Shown: piece by piece, positions 7,910 to 16,999 of the stretch
How positions within the stretch are numbered: the first letter of the stretch is position 1
Layout: each line of letters starts with the position of its first letter
Source: Streptomyces sp. CB02414
GTDB taxonomy: Bacteria; Actinomycetota; Actinomycetes; Streptomycetales; Streptomycetaceae
Assembly: GCF_001905385.1 (NCBI RefSeq)
Contig: NZ_LIPF01000001.1
Coordinates: forward strand, 1,168,765-1,232,764
Reading direction: 5' to 3'
DNA length: 64,000 nucleotides
Translations under genes and position numbers: made by a program
Notes under the pieces: model-generated
Database searches by the model: none
What the model saw: only the letters and a program-made list of their open reading frames with translations
Told to the model about the DNA's origin: nothing

Positions 7910-8260
7910 ATGATGAGCAGGCTTCGTCGGCTGGCCGGAACCGCGGCTGCGGCCGCGGTCGTGACCGGAACCATGGGCGCCTCACCCGCCGCTGCCGCCG
8001 CCCCGCCAGAACTGCCGGCCGCCGTCCAGGGCATGTGCAGCGGCACGGCCACCGACCGGGTCGAGGTCGTTGTCGACAAGGGGTACATCAGGACTGGTTA
8101 CTACCAGTCGACCTCCGTGGTGAAGACCGTGTACCGGGGTGCTTCGCTGGCCTTCTTCGACAGCGTCAGGAACAAGTACGGAAACGAGTGGTTCAAGGTC
8201 CAGTACTCCAACCGCACCAACGACTGGTGCGGCTGGATCTACACGGGCTCCGTCTGGTAG
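7910..8260 (+). CDS. Small secreted SH3-like protein
   Basis: 116 aa, ATG 7910 with GGGGGAG upstream. The signal peptide ends near GASPAAAAAP. The mature part of about 80 residues (VVVDKGYIRTGYYQST, KYGNEWFKVQYSNRTNDW, CGWIYTGSVW) has the pattern of bacterial SH3 domains, which often bind cell wall or proteins, and two Cys that could form a disulfide. It is divergent from the secreted gene at 7674, about 235 bases away. Specific role unknown. Confidence 0.75.
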   Translation: MMSRLRRLAGTAAAAAVVTGTMGASPAAAAAPPELPAAVQGMCSGTATDRVEVVVDKGYIRTGYYQSTSVVKTVYRGASLAFFDSVRNKYGNEWFKVQYSNRTNDWCGWIYTGSVW

Positions 8261-8422
8261 GAGGACTGAGCTTCTCCAGCCTTGCCGCTCCCGGCCGTGT
8301 CCGGGTTCCGGCCGCGACGCGTCCCCCACCGTCCCCCGGGAGTTTCCCCGCCGCACCTCTCCCGTTGGCCGCGCACCGCTACCTTCGCCTCGCCCGGTCC
8401 TGCGCAGGAGAGGTATGTCCCC

Positions 8423-10162
8423 ATGAGCACCCCGGTCCAGCACCCCTCGCCCCGGCCGTCCGTGGCCACGCTGGCGTCGGCCAGGCAGCGTCGGCAAGGG
8501 GGCGGGAGCCGGGCCGGGAGTGCGTCCGGGACCTCGGCGGAGACGGCCTTTCTCCAGTTCCAGTCCGCCGTCGGCAACCGGGCGGCGACGGCGGCGGTGC
8601 AGCGCGTCAGGAACGCGACGGCGGAACGGGCTCCGGAGTCCGCCGGGTCGTCCCGGCCGGGCACCCCGGACAGCTTCGTGACGGCGAGCGCGTCGGAGAG
8701 CTTCGTGACGGCGCGGGAGACGGAGAGCTTCGAGACGGCGCGGGAGACGGAGAGCTTCGAGACGGCGCGGGAGACCCAGGTGGACGACACCGCCGCCGGG
8801 GCGAGGCCGGTGAACGACCTGGCCAAGCGGGCCGCCGAGCTGATGGACCGGTTCAAGAAGAACCTCGACCCCGTGGACAACGCCGTCAAGGGCGCCCAGA
8901 CCCCCACCAGCGCCGGTCTCGGCCAGGCGGCCACCGCCTCGGGCAACGGAGCCCTGAAGCACGATGCCGCGGCCTCGGGCACCTCCGCCGGAGCGTGGAA
9001 CCTCCTCACCGAGGTCACCGGCGTCGTGGTCAACGCGTACGACTCGCTCAAGAACCTGAAGGACGCCAGGCGGAACCGGACCGGGGCCGCGCACCACACG
9101 GCGAGCAGGAAAGGGAAGACGAAGGGGGCGGACGCGGTCGTCGGCACGGCCAGTTCGGGCGGGTACGGCGCCGCCGTCGCCAAGGAGGCCACCAAGGTCC
9201 AGGGGGCGGCGGACGCCGCGACCGCCGCCGAGGTGAGCGGCATCTTCAGTGCCGTCACCGGCCTGTGGAAGGGCGCCAGGGCCGCGGGCAAGGTCGGGGG
9301 CGCGACCCGCAAGTACAAGAGGATCAAGCGGCTCGGCGACCCGGGCGCCGTGCACGCCGAGTTGCTGGGCCGGTTGCAGGAGGAGGCGAACCGGGCCGAG
9401 CAGCGGGTCGACGAGGCGTTCGAGCGGCTGAACGCCATCACGGAGGCCGGCCAGGGGCGCCCGCCCAGGGAGTGGTACCCGGCCGCGGAGGCCGCCTTCG
9501 ACGCCCTGCGGGAGGAGTACGAGCGCGCCGGCCGCGCCGCGGCCGCCCACCAGCGCGCCGTGCAGGACACCGAAACCCTGGGCGAGACGCAGAAGTACGC
9601 GAAGAAGAAGCAGGTCGCCAAGATCGGCAAGGAGACGGTGGGCGGCGTGGTGGGCGAGCCCGCCAAGGCCGCGGGCGGCATCGTGGTGGCGGTGACCGCG
9701 GCGGGTGCGCTGGGGAGCAACCCGGGCGGTTGGATCGCCGCCGCGGTCGGGGCCGGTCTCGTCCTCGGCGTCGCCGGTTACAAGGCGGGCCGTGCGGTCA
9801 CCAAGCGCTACGAAGAGGCCCGGCACCCCGAGCGCTGGGCGGCGGAGGACGAGGGACCGGTGGAGGGCAAGTCCCGCACGGACTCGCTGAAGCACGCCCT
9901 GAAGGTCTGGAAGAAGGTGTCCAAGGGCGAGCGCCAGGCCATGGCGCGCAAGATCTACGGCCTGGCGGCGGGACCCGGCGTCCCCGGGAGCGCCGACACC
10001 ACGCCCGAGTTGCGGCAGTCCGCCCGGGAGCTGCTCGTCGCGCTCAAGGCGGGCCCCGAACAGCACAAGCTGGCCCCGGAGGCGTGGGCGGCGACCCTCG
10101 ACGACCCGGAGCGGAAGGCCGCTTGGGTGAAGGAGATCGCGGAGCAGCTGGCCTCCGGGTGA
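8423..10162 (+). CDS. Large protein with injection-system-associated N-terminal motif and 9-residue repeats
   Basis: 579 aa from ATG 8423. Residues about 46-65 read LQFQSAVGNRAATAAVQR, matching the 'LQxxxGNxAxxxxVQR' motif common in actinobacterial proteins linked to extracellular contractile injection systems. Four 9-residue repeats follow (residues 84-119). The rest is Ala/Lys/Glu-rich helix, with glycine-rich hydrophobic segments near 410-455 (GGIVVAVTAAGALG, AAAVGAGLVLGVAGY) that could enter a membrane. No catalytic domain was recognised. A cargo or structural role is inference; no sheath, tube or baseplate genes are in this window. Confidence 0.7.
   Translation: MSTPVQHPSPRPSVATLASARQRRQGGGSRAGSASGTSAETAFLQFQSAVGNRAATAAVQRVRNATAERAPESAGSSRPGTPDSFVTASASESFVTARETESFETARETESFETARETQVDDTAAGARPVNDLAKRAAELMDRFKKNLDPVDNAVKGAQTPTSAGLGQAATASGNGALKHDAAASGTSAGAWNLLTEVTGVVVNAYDSLKNLKDARRNRTGAAHHTASRKGKTKGADAVVGTASSGGYGAAVAKEATKVQGAADAATAAEVSGIFSAVTGLWKGARAAGKVGGATRKYKRIKRLGDPGAVHAELLGRLQEEANRAEQRVDEAFERLNAITEAGQGRPPREWYPAAEAAFDALREEYERAGRAAAAHQRAVQDTETLGETQKYAKKKQVAKIGKETVGGVVGEPAKAAGGIVVAVTAAGALGSNPGGWIAAAVGAGLVLGVAGYKAGRAVTKRYEEARHPERWAAEDEGPVEGKSRTDSLKHALKVWKKVSKGERQAMARKIYGLAAGPGVPGSADTTPELRQSARELLVALKAGPEQHKLAPEAWAATLDDPERKAAWVKEIAEQLASG
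8672..8779 (+). repeat. Four tandem 27-base repeats inside the coding region
   Basis: Units start at 8672, 8699, 8726 and 8753 and encode SFVTASASE, SFVTARETE, SFETARETE and SFETARETQ. The last three are nearly identical in DNA, which suggests recent duplication and possible length variation between strains. Confidence 0.9.
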
Positions 10163-10714
10163 CCCCGGGGAGGGGTGAGGGACGGCGGGGTCGTCCACCG
10201 TCCCGGACGCCTCTTACCAGTGCACCGCCTCTCGTTCCAACTTCCTTTTCAGCCATAGGGGTTCGGCGGTCATCGACGTATTTTTCGCGTCAAACCCACG
10301 GCGGTTACCCGCCATGGTCACCGGGGTCGCACGACCCTTGAGCACATCGTGAGCACAAACGGTATGGTCCCCTTCCGTAAGTCGAACGCCGGTCGTGGAT
10401 ACGGGAGTTCGAAACGGGTCGGGATGGTGCGCGGTCCCCTTCCGCTTCGAGTCCGCGTCGTCGTCGCCCCGCTGCTCGGACCGGTCCGCCGCTCGTACCG
10501 GCCCTCGCGTGTTCCTTGGAGATCCATGTCGTGCGCCCTCGCCGTCGTCCGCGTCGCCGACTCCGCGGCACGTGGTGGCCACGGGAGACACCGGTCCGCT
10601 GCGGCCTGTTGAGAGCCCGGTCGTCATCGGGCCGCCCCGGCGCCTCGCCGCTTCGCGCCGTCCGGCCCCGGCCGCCCTCCCCCACACCGACGGCTTCCCA
10701 TCCGTGAGGACCTG
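10163..10714. other. Long intergenic region upstream of the conservon
   Basis: About 550 bases without a supported gene. A weak stem (GGGACGG at 10179-10185 with CCGTCCC at 10198-10204) may end the upstream transcript. TTGAGC at 10338-10343 and TATGGT at 10363-10368 could be a weak promoter (19-base spacer) for cvnA. Nothing else is evident; the open frames here look like high-GC shadows. Confidence 0.4.
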
Positions 10715-12433
10715 ATGACTGAACTGATAGTGACCGCCACCGCCGTACTGGCGGTGGCCGGAGTCGGGGCCGCGTGGTACTTCCGGCGCGCGTACGGGCG
10801 GGCCCGGCGCCGCTCCGAGCAGCTGCGCGAGCACGCCGACCGGCTCACCCTGCAACTCGTCGCGGCCGAGCAGTGCGTGGGGCACCTCACGGCCGCCGTG
10901 ATCCCGGCGGTGGTGAAGGGCGGGCACGGTGGTGAGGGCACCGAGGGCGGGCCGCTGCCCGTGCCGGCGCAGCTCGACGGGACACCGCTCGCCGAGCGGC
11001 TGCGTGCCGTACCCGGCGCGCTGGCCTCGGCGGTGGGGGACGTACGGGCGCGGGAGCGGGCGGCCGCCGAACGGGCCGCGGCCCACGCCGCCGACCAGGT
11101 ACGCCAGGACGCCGAGCGGCGGATCGCGCAGGTACGGCAGGAGTCGGCCGGCGTGGCCCGGGCCGCCGTGCGCGGCTTCGCCAACAACATCGTGGCCCGG
11201 TCGGCGAGGCTGGGCCGGGCCGTCAGCCAGGGTGTACGGCGGCACATCTCGGACGAGGCCTACGCGACGCTCGTGGAGATCGACCACCTCGCGCAGCAGA
11301 TGCTGCTCACGGCCTCCGGGTACTCCGTGCTCGCCGGGGACAAGCTGTCCCGGCGCTGGCCCGCCACCACGCTGACCGACATCGTGCGCGCGGCCATGGG
11401 CCGGATCGAGGGGTACGAGCGGGTCAAGCACCCCGAGATGGGGTCCGTGGTCGTCGAGGGCCGCGCGGTCGAGGCGGTCGTGCACGCGCTCGCCGTACTG
11501 CTGGACAACGGGCTGCGCTACTCGCCGCCCGCCGCGAGTGTCCACGTGTCGCTGGAGCAGGGGCACCACGCCTGCTTCCTGATCGTGGACGACGCCGGGC
11601 TGCGCATGGACGACGAGCGGCTGATGTGGGCCAGCGACGTGATGTCCGGCGAGCAGCGCGACGACATCACCCGGCTGGGCGCCCATCCCCAGACCGGGCT
11701 GCGCGTGGCGTCCCTGCTGGCGGAGCACTACGGCTTCCGCGTCGAGCTGACCGCGCCGAACATCTACCAGGGGACCCGGGCCATGGTCGTCCTGCCGAAG
11801 AACCTCCTCGTCGATCCGGCGGCTGCCCAGGCGGTGCCGAGGGCTGCCGCCGCGCAACCGGCCCAGGCGGCCCAGCCCGCACTGGCGGCCCCTGCGGCCC
11901 AACCTGTCCCGGTGGCCCAACCTGCCGCGGCGGCTCACGCGGCCCCGGCGGCTCAGGCGGCTCCCGCGGCCCAGGCGGTAGCCGCGTCTCCCGTCCCGCC
12001 CGCCGCGACCGTCGTGGCTGCCGCAACCGTCGAGCCCGCCGCGACCGCCGAACCCGCCGCGCCTCGCGAACCCGCCGCTGAGCCCGGCGCTGAGCCGGCC
12101 GCCCCGCCGGTGACCGCCGCCACGGGCAGCTCGGCGGCCCCGTCCGTCGGAGCCACCCCCTCGGCCACCGCCCCCTCGACCGACACCCCCTCGGCCACCA
12201 CCGCCAGCGGGCTGACCGTCCGCCGCCGCTCCACCGCTCCCGCTCCCGCGCGCCGCCCCGCCGCCTCGGACGACACTGAGCCCGGCCGGCCCGCCGTCGC
12301 CGCGGCCTGGGCGGCCGGCAGTCGCCGCGGAAGGGAGGGGGAGCCCTCGCGGGCCTCCGCCGACGCCACCCACGACGCCGCCCGGACCCCCGGCACATCC
12401 CCCCGCACCGCCGCTGACGACGAAGGACACTGA
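10715..12433 (+). CDS. cvnA: Conservon sensor kinase-like protein CvnA
   Basis: 572 aa. An N-terminal membrane helix (residues 3-25) is followed by a coiled region and an HATPase-type fold: VHALAVLLDNGLRYSPP (N box with Asn), IVDDAGLRM, GLRVASLLAEHYGF. The His-kinase phosphoacceptor region is not typical. A long Ala/Pro-rich, probably disordered C-terminus starts near 365. Conservons are Streptomyces operons encoding a kinase-like protein, a roadblock protein, a DUF742 protein and a small GTPase, thought to act like a membrane G-protein complex. First gene of a six-gene operon. Confidence 0.92.
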   Translation: MTELIVTATAVLAVAGVGAAWYFRRAYGRARRRSEQLREHADRLTLQLVAAEQCVGHLTAAVIPAVVKGGHGGEGTEGGPLPVPAQLDGTPLAERLRAVPGALASAVGDVRARERAAAERAAAHAADQVRQDAERRIAQVRQESAGVARAAVRGFANNIVARSARLGRAVSQGVRRHISDEAYATLVEIDHLAQQMLLTASGYSVLAGDKLSRRWPATTLTDIVRAAMGRIEGYERVKHPEMGSVVVEGRAVEAVVHALAVLLDNGLRYSPPAASVHVSLEQGHHACFLIVDDAGLRMDDERLMWASDVMSGEQRDDITRLGAHPQTGLRVASLLAEHYGFRVELTAPNIYQGTRAMVVLPKNLLVDPAAAQAVPRAAAAQPAQAAQPALAAPAAQPVPVAQPAAAAHAAPAAQAAPAAQAVAASPVPPAATVVAAATVEPAATAEPAAPREPAAEPGAEPAAPPVTAATGSSAAPSVGATPSATAPSTDTPSATTASGLTVRRRSTAPAPARRPAASDDTEPGRPAVAAAWAAGSRRGREGEPSRASADATHDAARTPGTSPRTAADDEGH

Positions 12434-12435
12434 TC

Positions 12436-12876
12436 GTGCAAGACACACACACCAACAGCCTGGGCTGGCTGCTGGACCAGGAACTCGGCAGCGTCGAGGG
12501 CGTCCGGTACGCCGTGCTGATGAGCAGCGACGGGCTGCTGAAGGCCCGTACCGAGACGATCGGCCAGGACGACGGGGAGAGGTTCGCCGCGCTGACGGCG
12601 GCGCTGCGCGCGGCGGGCAAGGCCTGGGACGAGTTCACCGGCGGCGCGGGGATGCGGCAGCTGCTGATCGAGTCGGTGGGCTGCATCGGCCTGACGACCA
12701 CCGCGGCGAAGAACACCATGCTGTCGGTGTGCACGACCGGCCCGGACGCCGACGTCGGCCTGATCTCCCACCACATGGTGCGGCTCGCCACCCGGGTGGG
12801 GCACGAACTGGCCACGGAGGAGCGCGTGCCGGTCCAGCAGCGGGTACCGGTCGCGGAAGGCGGCTCACCGGCATGA
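12436..12876 (+). CDS. cvnB: Roadblock/LC7-domain conservon protein CvnB
   Basis: 146 aa starting at GTG 12436, two bases after cvnA. The fold signature is LGWLLDQELGSVEGVRYAVL, MSSDGLLKA and QLLIESVGCIGLTTT. Roadblock proteins act as regulators or GAP-like partners of small GTPases; in conservons they pair with CvnD. The stop overlaps the cvnC start (ATGA). Confidence 0.93.
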   Translation: MQDTHTNSLGWLLDQELGSVEGVRYAVLMSSDGLLKARTETIGQDDGERFAALTAALRAAGKAWDEFTGGAGMRQLLIESVGCIGLTTTAAKNTMLSVCTTGPDADVGLISHHMVRLATRVGHELATEERVPVQQRVPVAEGGSPA

Positions 12877-13226
12877 GCGGGCCGCGGCGCGACCCCGACA
12901 TGGTCCGGCCCTACGTCCGCACCGGGGGCCAGGTCCGCGCGCGTGACGACGTGCGCCTGGAGAGCGTGGTCGTCGCCGCGAACGGTCCCACGGACACCCT
13001 CGGCCCGGACGCCCGCCGGGTGATGCGGCTGTTCGCCGGCGCCCGGGGCGGACTGGCCGTCGCCGACATCGCCGCCGCGCTGGAGCTGCCGCCCTCCACG
13101 GTGCGCATCCTCGTGTCCGCGCTGATGGACTCCGGCCACCTCTCCAGCCCGGTCGCCGCGCTCGACGACCAGCCCGACTTCGACCTGCTGCAGGAGGTAC
13201 TCCGTGGACTTCGCTCCATGGTCTGA
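12873..13226 (+). CDS. cvnC: DUF742 conservon protein CvnC
   Basis: 117 aa from ATG 12873. DUF742 signature: DPDMVRPYVRTGG at the start, and a winged-helix-like core (GGLAVADIAAALELPPSTVR, LVSALMDSGHL). The larger open frame upstream is out of phase with family length and is ignored. The end overlaps cvnD by 23 bases, which implies coupled translation. Its biochemical role in conservons is not settled. Confidence 0.92.
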   Translation: MSGPRRDPDMVRPYVRTGGQVRARDDVRLESVVVAANGPTDTLGPDARRVMRLFAGARGGLAVADIAAALELPPSTVRILVSALMDSGHLSSPVAALDDQPDFDLLQEVLRGLRSMV

Positions 13227-13872
13227 CGGAACCGGCCGGCCCGACCGGCCCGACCGGCCCGACGGGGTGGCGGACCCGGCCGTCACTTATGTCCCGGCCT
13301 CGGTGACCCGGTCGGCCAAGATCGTGGTGGCGGGCGGCTTCGGCGTCGGCAAGACGACGTTCATCGGCAGCGTCTCCGAAGTACGGCCGCTGCGGATGGA
13401 GGAGCCGATCACGCAGATCAGCGCCGGTGTGGACGACCTGCGCGGCACCCCGCACAAGACGACGACCACCGTGGCGATGGACTTCGGCCGCATCCACATG
13501 GCCGGCGGCCGGATCGCGCTGTACCTGTTCGGGCTGCCGGGGCAGTCCCGTTTCCAGCCGCTGTGGGAGGACCTGGCCGAGGGCGCCCTCGGCTGTCTCG
13601 TCCTGGCCGACACCCGCGACCTCGACGCCTCCCACGACGCCCTCGGTCTGCTGGACGGCGCGGGAATCCCGTACGCCGTCGCCATCAACACCTTCCCCGG
13701 TGCCCCGGCTTACCCCGAGGCCGAGCTGCGCGAGGCGCTGGCCCTCGAACCGGCCACCCCGCTGACGTACTGCGACGCCCGTGACCGCACATCCTCCCTG
13801 CACGCCCTGATCACGCTCACCGAGTACCTCACCGAGCACCGTTCAGCCGCCCTCCTGGAGTCCCGCCGATGA
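13204..13872 (+). CDS. cvnD: Conservon small GTPase CvnD
   Basis: 222 aa from GTG 13204. P-loop GGFGVGKTTF, switch-like YLFGLPGQ in place of DxxG, and NTFP in place of NKxD, as in this bacterial GTPase family. The N-terminus carries short GRPDRPDRPD repeats. It is expected to bind GTP at the membrane with CvnA-C. The stop overlaps the start of the first P450 gene, so the P450s are translated with the GTPase. Confidence 0.93.
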   Translation: MDFAPWSDGTGRPDRPDRPDGVADPAVTYVPASVTRSAKIVVAGGFGVGKTTFIGSVSEVRPLRMEEPITQISAGVDDLRGTPHKTTTTVAMDFGRIHMAGGRIALYLFGLPGQSRFQPLWEDLAEGALGCLVLADTRDLDASHDALGLLDGAGIPYAVAINTFPGAPAYPEAELREALALEPATPLTYCDARDRTSSLHALITLTEYLTEHRSAALLESRR

Positions 13873-15137
13873 CGTTGCCTTCCGCCGAGCCCGCACCGGA
13901 CGGCTCGCCGGGCCGTGTCGCCCTGTACGCACCGGAGTTCGCCGCCGACCCGCACGCCGCCTACCGGCGGATGCGCCGCACCCACGGCCCGCTCGTCCCC
14001 GTCGACCTGGCGCCCGGTGTCCCCGCGACCCTCGTGATCGGCTACTACCAGGCCCGCCGCATCCTCAACGACCCGCTGCACTTCCCGGCCGACCCGCGCG
14101 CCTGGGAGAAGCTCATCCCGGCGACCTGCCCGGTCCGGCCGATGATGGAGTGGCGGCCCAACGCGCTGCGCTCGGGCGGCGCCGAGCACGCCCGCTACCG
14201 GGCGGCCAACACCCACGCCATCGACAAGGTCGACCAGCACGGGCTGCGCGCCCTGGTCGAGAGGGTCGCCGACGGCGCCATCGACGGATTCCGCGCCGCC
14301 GGGTCGGCGGACCTGCTCACCCAGTACTCGTTCCCCATCGCCTTCCGGGTACTGAGCGCGCTGCTGGGCTGCCCCGACGAGATCGGGCAGCGCATCGCCG
14401 ACGGCATGGCGAAGATCTTCGACACCACCAACGCCGAGCAGGGCAACCAGATCCTCGGGCAGGCCGTGTCCGACCTGGTGGCCCTGCGCCGCGCCCAGCC
14501 CGGCGACGACATCACCTCCCGGCTGACGCTGCACACCGCCGAGCTGACCGACGAGGAGATGAGCCATCAGCTCGTCACGCTGTACGGCGCGGGGATCGAG
14601 CCGCTAACCAACCTGATCAGCAACACGATCCTGAAGATCCTCACCGACGACGACTTCTCCGCGGACCTGCACGCCGGTCTGTCCACGGTGCGCGACGCGC
14701 TCGACGCCGTCCTCTACACCGACCCGCCGATGGCGAACTACTGCATCTCCTACCCCCCGTACCCCATCGACGTGGAGGGCGTGCTGCTCCCGGCCGACCA
14801 GCCGGTCGTGATCTCGATGGCGGCGGCGAACAACGACCCGGCCCTCACCGAGGGCGTGCCCGAGGGGCAGCAGGGCGGCAACCGCGCCCACCTGGCCTGG
14901 AGCACCGGCCCGCACACCTGCCCCGCCCGCTCGCACGCCTACCTCATCGCCGAGACCGCGGTCACCCACCTCCTGGACGCGCTGCCGGAGACCGACCTAG
15001 CCCGGCCCCTCGCCGAACTGACGTGGCGTCCGGGCCCGTTCCACCGCGCCCTGGACTCCCTGCCCGTCACCTTCCCCGTCACCCCCGCAGCCGCACAGCA
15101 CACCACGCACCCCACCTCGCACCCCGCCGCACACTAA
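13869..15137 (+). CDS. Conservon-linked cytochrome P450, CYP157-type, lacking ExxR
   Basis: 422 aa. The heme loop reads STGPHTCPARSHAY with the Cys ligand present. The K-helix position that is ETLR in the neighbouring P450 reads DAVL here, so the otherwise conserved ExxR is missing. This is a known property of the CYP157 family, whose members sit beside CYP154 genes in conservons. The I-helix region (TLYGAGIEPLTNL) also lacks the usual acid-alcohol pair. Catalysis is therefore uncertain; it could act as a partner of the next P450 or the GTPase module. Confidence 0.88.
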   Translation: MTLPSAEPAPDGSPGRVALYAPEFAADPHAAYRRMRRTHGPLVPVDLAPGVPATLVIGYYQARRILNDPLHFPADPRAWEKLIPATCPVRPMMEWRPNALRSGGAEHARYRAANTHAIDKVDQHGLRALVERVADGAIDGFRAAGSADLLTQYSFPIAFRVLSALLGCPDEIGQRIADGMAKIFDTTNAEQGNQILGQAVSDLVALRRAQPGDDITSRLTLHTAELTDEEMSHQLVTLYGAGIEPLTNLISNTILKILTDDDFSADLHAGLSTVRDALDAVLYTDPPMANYCISYPPYPIDVEGVLLPADQPVVISMAAANNDPALTEGVPEGQQGGNRAHLAWSTGPHTCPARSHAYLIAETAVTHLLDALPETDLARPLAELTWRPGPFHRALDSLPVTFPVTPAAAQHTTHPTSHPAAH

Positions 15138-15148
15138 GGAGCCAGGCC

Positions 15149-16375
15149 ATGGCGACCCAGCAGCCCGCCCTCGTCCTCGACCCGACCGGCGCCGGTCACC
15201 ACGCCGAGCACCGCGCCCTGCGCGACCGCGGCCCGGCGACGCTGGTGGACGTCCTCGGAGTCCAGGCCTGGTCGGTCAGCGATCCCGCCCTCCTCAAACA
15301 GCTCCTCACCAGCCCCGACGTCTCCAAGGACGCCCGCGTGCACTGGCCGGCCTTCGGCGAGGTCGTCGGCACCTGGCCGCTGGCCCTGTGGGTGGCGGTG
15401 GAGAACATGTTCACCGCGTACGGACCCGACCACCGCAAGCTGCGCCGGCTGGTGGCGCCCGCCTTCAGCGCCCGCCGCGTCGAGGCGATGCGTCCGGCCG
15501 TCGAGTCGATGGTGACCGGGCTCGTCGACCGGCTCGCGGAACTGCCCGCCGGCGAACCGGTCGACCTGCGGCAGGAGCTGGCCTACCCGCTGCCCATCGC
15601 GGTGATCGGCCACCTCATGGGCGTACCCGAGGAACGGCGCGACGGCTTCCGCGCCCTCGTGGACGGTGTCTTCGACACCACGCTGGACCAGGCCGAGGCG
15701 CAGGCCAACACCATGCGCCTGTACGAGGTCCTGGACCAGCTCATCGCCGCCAAGCGCGCCGCCCCGGGCGACGACATGACGTCCCTGCTCATCGCCGCGC
15801 GGGACGACGAGGGGGACGGCGACCGCCTCTCCCCCGAGGAACTGCGCGACACCCTGCTGCTGATGATCAGCGCAGGCTACGAGACCACCGTCAACGTCAT
15901 CGACCAGGCCGCGCACACCCTGCTGACCCGCCCCGACCAGCTGGAGCTGGTCCGCAAGGGCGAGGTCACCTGGGGGGACGTGGTGGAGGAGACGCTGCGC
16001 CACGAACCGGCGGTCAAGCACCTGCCGCTGCGGTACGCCGTCACGGACATCCCCCTGCCGGACGGGCGGACCATCGGGCGCGGGGAGGCCATCCTCGTCT
16101 CGTACGCCGCCGCCAACCGTCACCCGGACTGGCACGCGGACGCCGACACCTTCGACGCGACCCGCACGGTCAAGGAGCACCTGGCCTTCGGCCACGGCGT
16201 CCACTTCTGCCTGGGCGCGCCGCTGGCCCGCATGGAGGTGACCCTCGCGCTGGAGAGCCTCTTCGGCCGCTTCCCCGAGATCCGCCTGGCCGATCCGGCG
16301 GAGGAACTGCCGCCCGTGCCGTCCCTGATCAGCAACGGTCACCAGCGGCTCCCGGTCCTGCTGCACGCCGGCTGA
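15149..16375 (+). CDS. Cytochrome P450, CYP154A1-like
   Basis: 408 aa, ATG 15149 with AAGGAG upstream. All P450 landmarks are present: I helix SAGYETTVNVID, K helix ETLR, heme loop FGHGVHFCLGAPLAR. Length and sequence closely recall S. coelicolor CYP154A1, whose structure is known. It needs electrons from a ferredoxin partner; none is encoded next to it. Last gene of the conservon operon. Confidence 0.92.
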   Translation: MATQQPALVLDPTGAGHHAEHRALRDRGPATLVDVLGVQAWSVSDPALLKQLLTSPDVSKDARVHWPAFGEVVGTWPLALWVAVENMFTAYGPDHRKLRRLVAPAFSARRVEAMRPAVESMVTGLVDRLAELPAGEPVDLRQELAYPLPIAVIGHLMGVPEERRDGFRALVDGVFDTTLDQAEAQANTMRLYEVLDQLIAAKRAAPGDDMTSLLIAARDDEGDGDRLSPEELRDTLLLMISAGYETTVNVIDQAAHTLLTRPDQLELVRKGEVTWGDVVEETLRHEPAVKHLPLRYAVTDIPLPDGRTIGRGEAILVSYAAANRHPDWHADADTFDATRTVKEHLAFGHGVHFCLGAPLARMEVTLALESLFGRFPEIRLADPAEELPPVPSLISNGHQRLPVLLHAG

Positions 16376-16421
16376 GCGGCGGGCGGGCAGGACCGGGCCG
16401 GGAAGCACTAGGGCCGGGGGT

Positions 16422-16895
16422 TCAGCCGAACATCCCCGGCTCGTAGTCGCCCGCCGGGTTCTGGAGCATGACGTTCACTCGGTTGTACGTGTTGATCAGG
16501 GCGATCAGGCCGACGAGCGCGGCGAGCTGGTCCTCGTCGTAGTGCTTCGCCGCCTCCGCCCACGCCTCGTCGGTGACGCCGCCGGCGGCGTCGGCGATGC
16601 GGGTGCCCTGCTCGGTCAGCTCCAGGGCTGCGCGCTCGGCGTCGGTGAAGACCTTGGCCTCCCGCCACGCCGCGATCAGGTTGAGGCGCAGCGAGGTCTC
16701 GCCCGCCTTCGCGGCGTCCTTGGTGTGCATGTCGAGGCAGAAACCGCAGCCGTTGATCTGGCTGGCGCGGATCTTCACCAGCTCCTGCGTCGCGTGCGGC
16801 AGCGTCGAGTCCGACACGACCTTGCCCGCCGAGTTGATGTGGCGCACGAGCTTGCCCGCGATCGGGTTGGCGAACATGTTGAGACGCGCTTCCAT
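16422..16895 (-). CDS. AhpD/carboxymuconolactone decarboxylase family protein
   Basis: 157 aa. The core motif ASQINGCGFCLDMHTKDA has the CxxC and His of AhpD-like alkylhydroperoxidases, with RLNLIAAWREA and LALINTYNRVNVM helices. It is likely a peroxide-detoxifying or thiol-oxidoreductase protein, forming oligomers in the cytoplasm. It converges with the conservon and stands alone. Confidence 0.88.
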   Translation of the reverse strand: MEARLNMFANPIAGKLVRHINSAGKVVSDSTLPHATQELVKIRASQINGCGFCLDMHTKDAAKAGETSLRLNLIAAWREAKVFTDAERAALELTEQGTRIADAAGGVTDEAWAEAAKHYDEDQLAALVGLIALINTYNRVNVMLQNPAGDYEPGMFG

Positions 16896-16999
16896 GGTGA
16901 CTTCCTCCGTCGTCGTTCATCGGTGGGCGTACACAGCTACGACGGACCGCGGCGGCGGGATGTGACAGGCCCACGGAGCACATGGATGTGACCTGCGTC

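Noticed and set aside
8672..8779. CRISPR array
   Set aside because: The repeats are in coding frame, directly tandem and have no spacers.
8035..10341. 768-residue open frame over the repeat-containing protein
   Set aside because: Reading frame with the real start, ribosome site and repeat periodicity is the one at 8423; this one is Arg/Gly-rich noise.
10305..10685. Minus-strand open frames in the gap before cvnA
   Set aside because: No ribosome binding site or conserved pattern; Arg/Gly-rich composition typical of antisense high-GC sequence.
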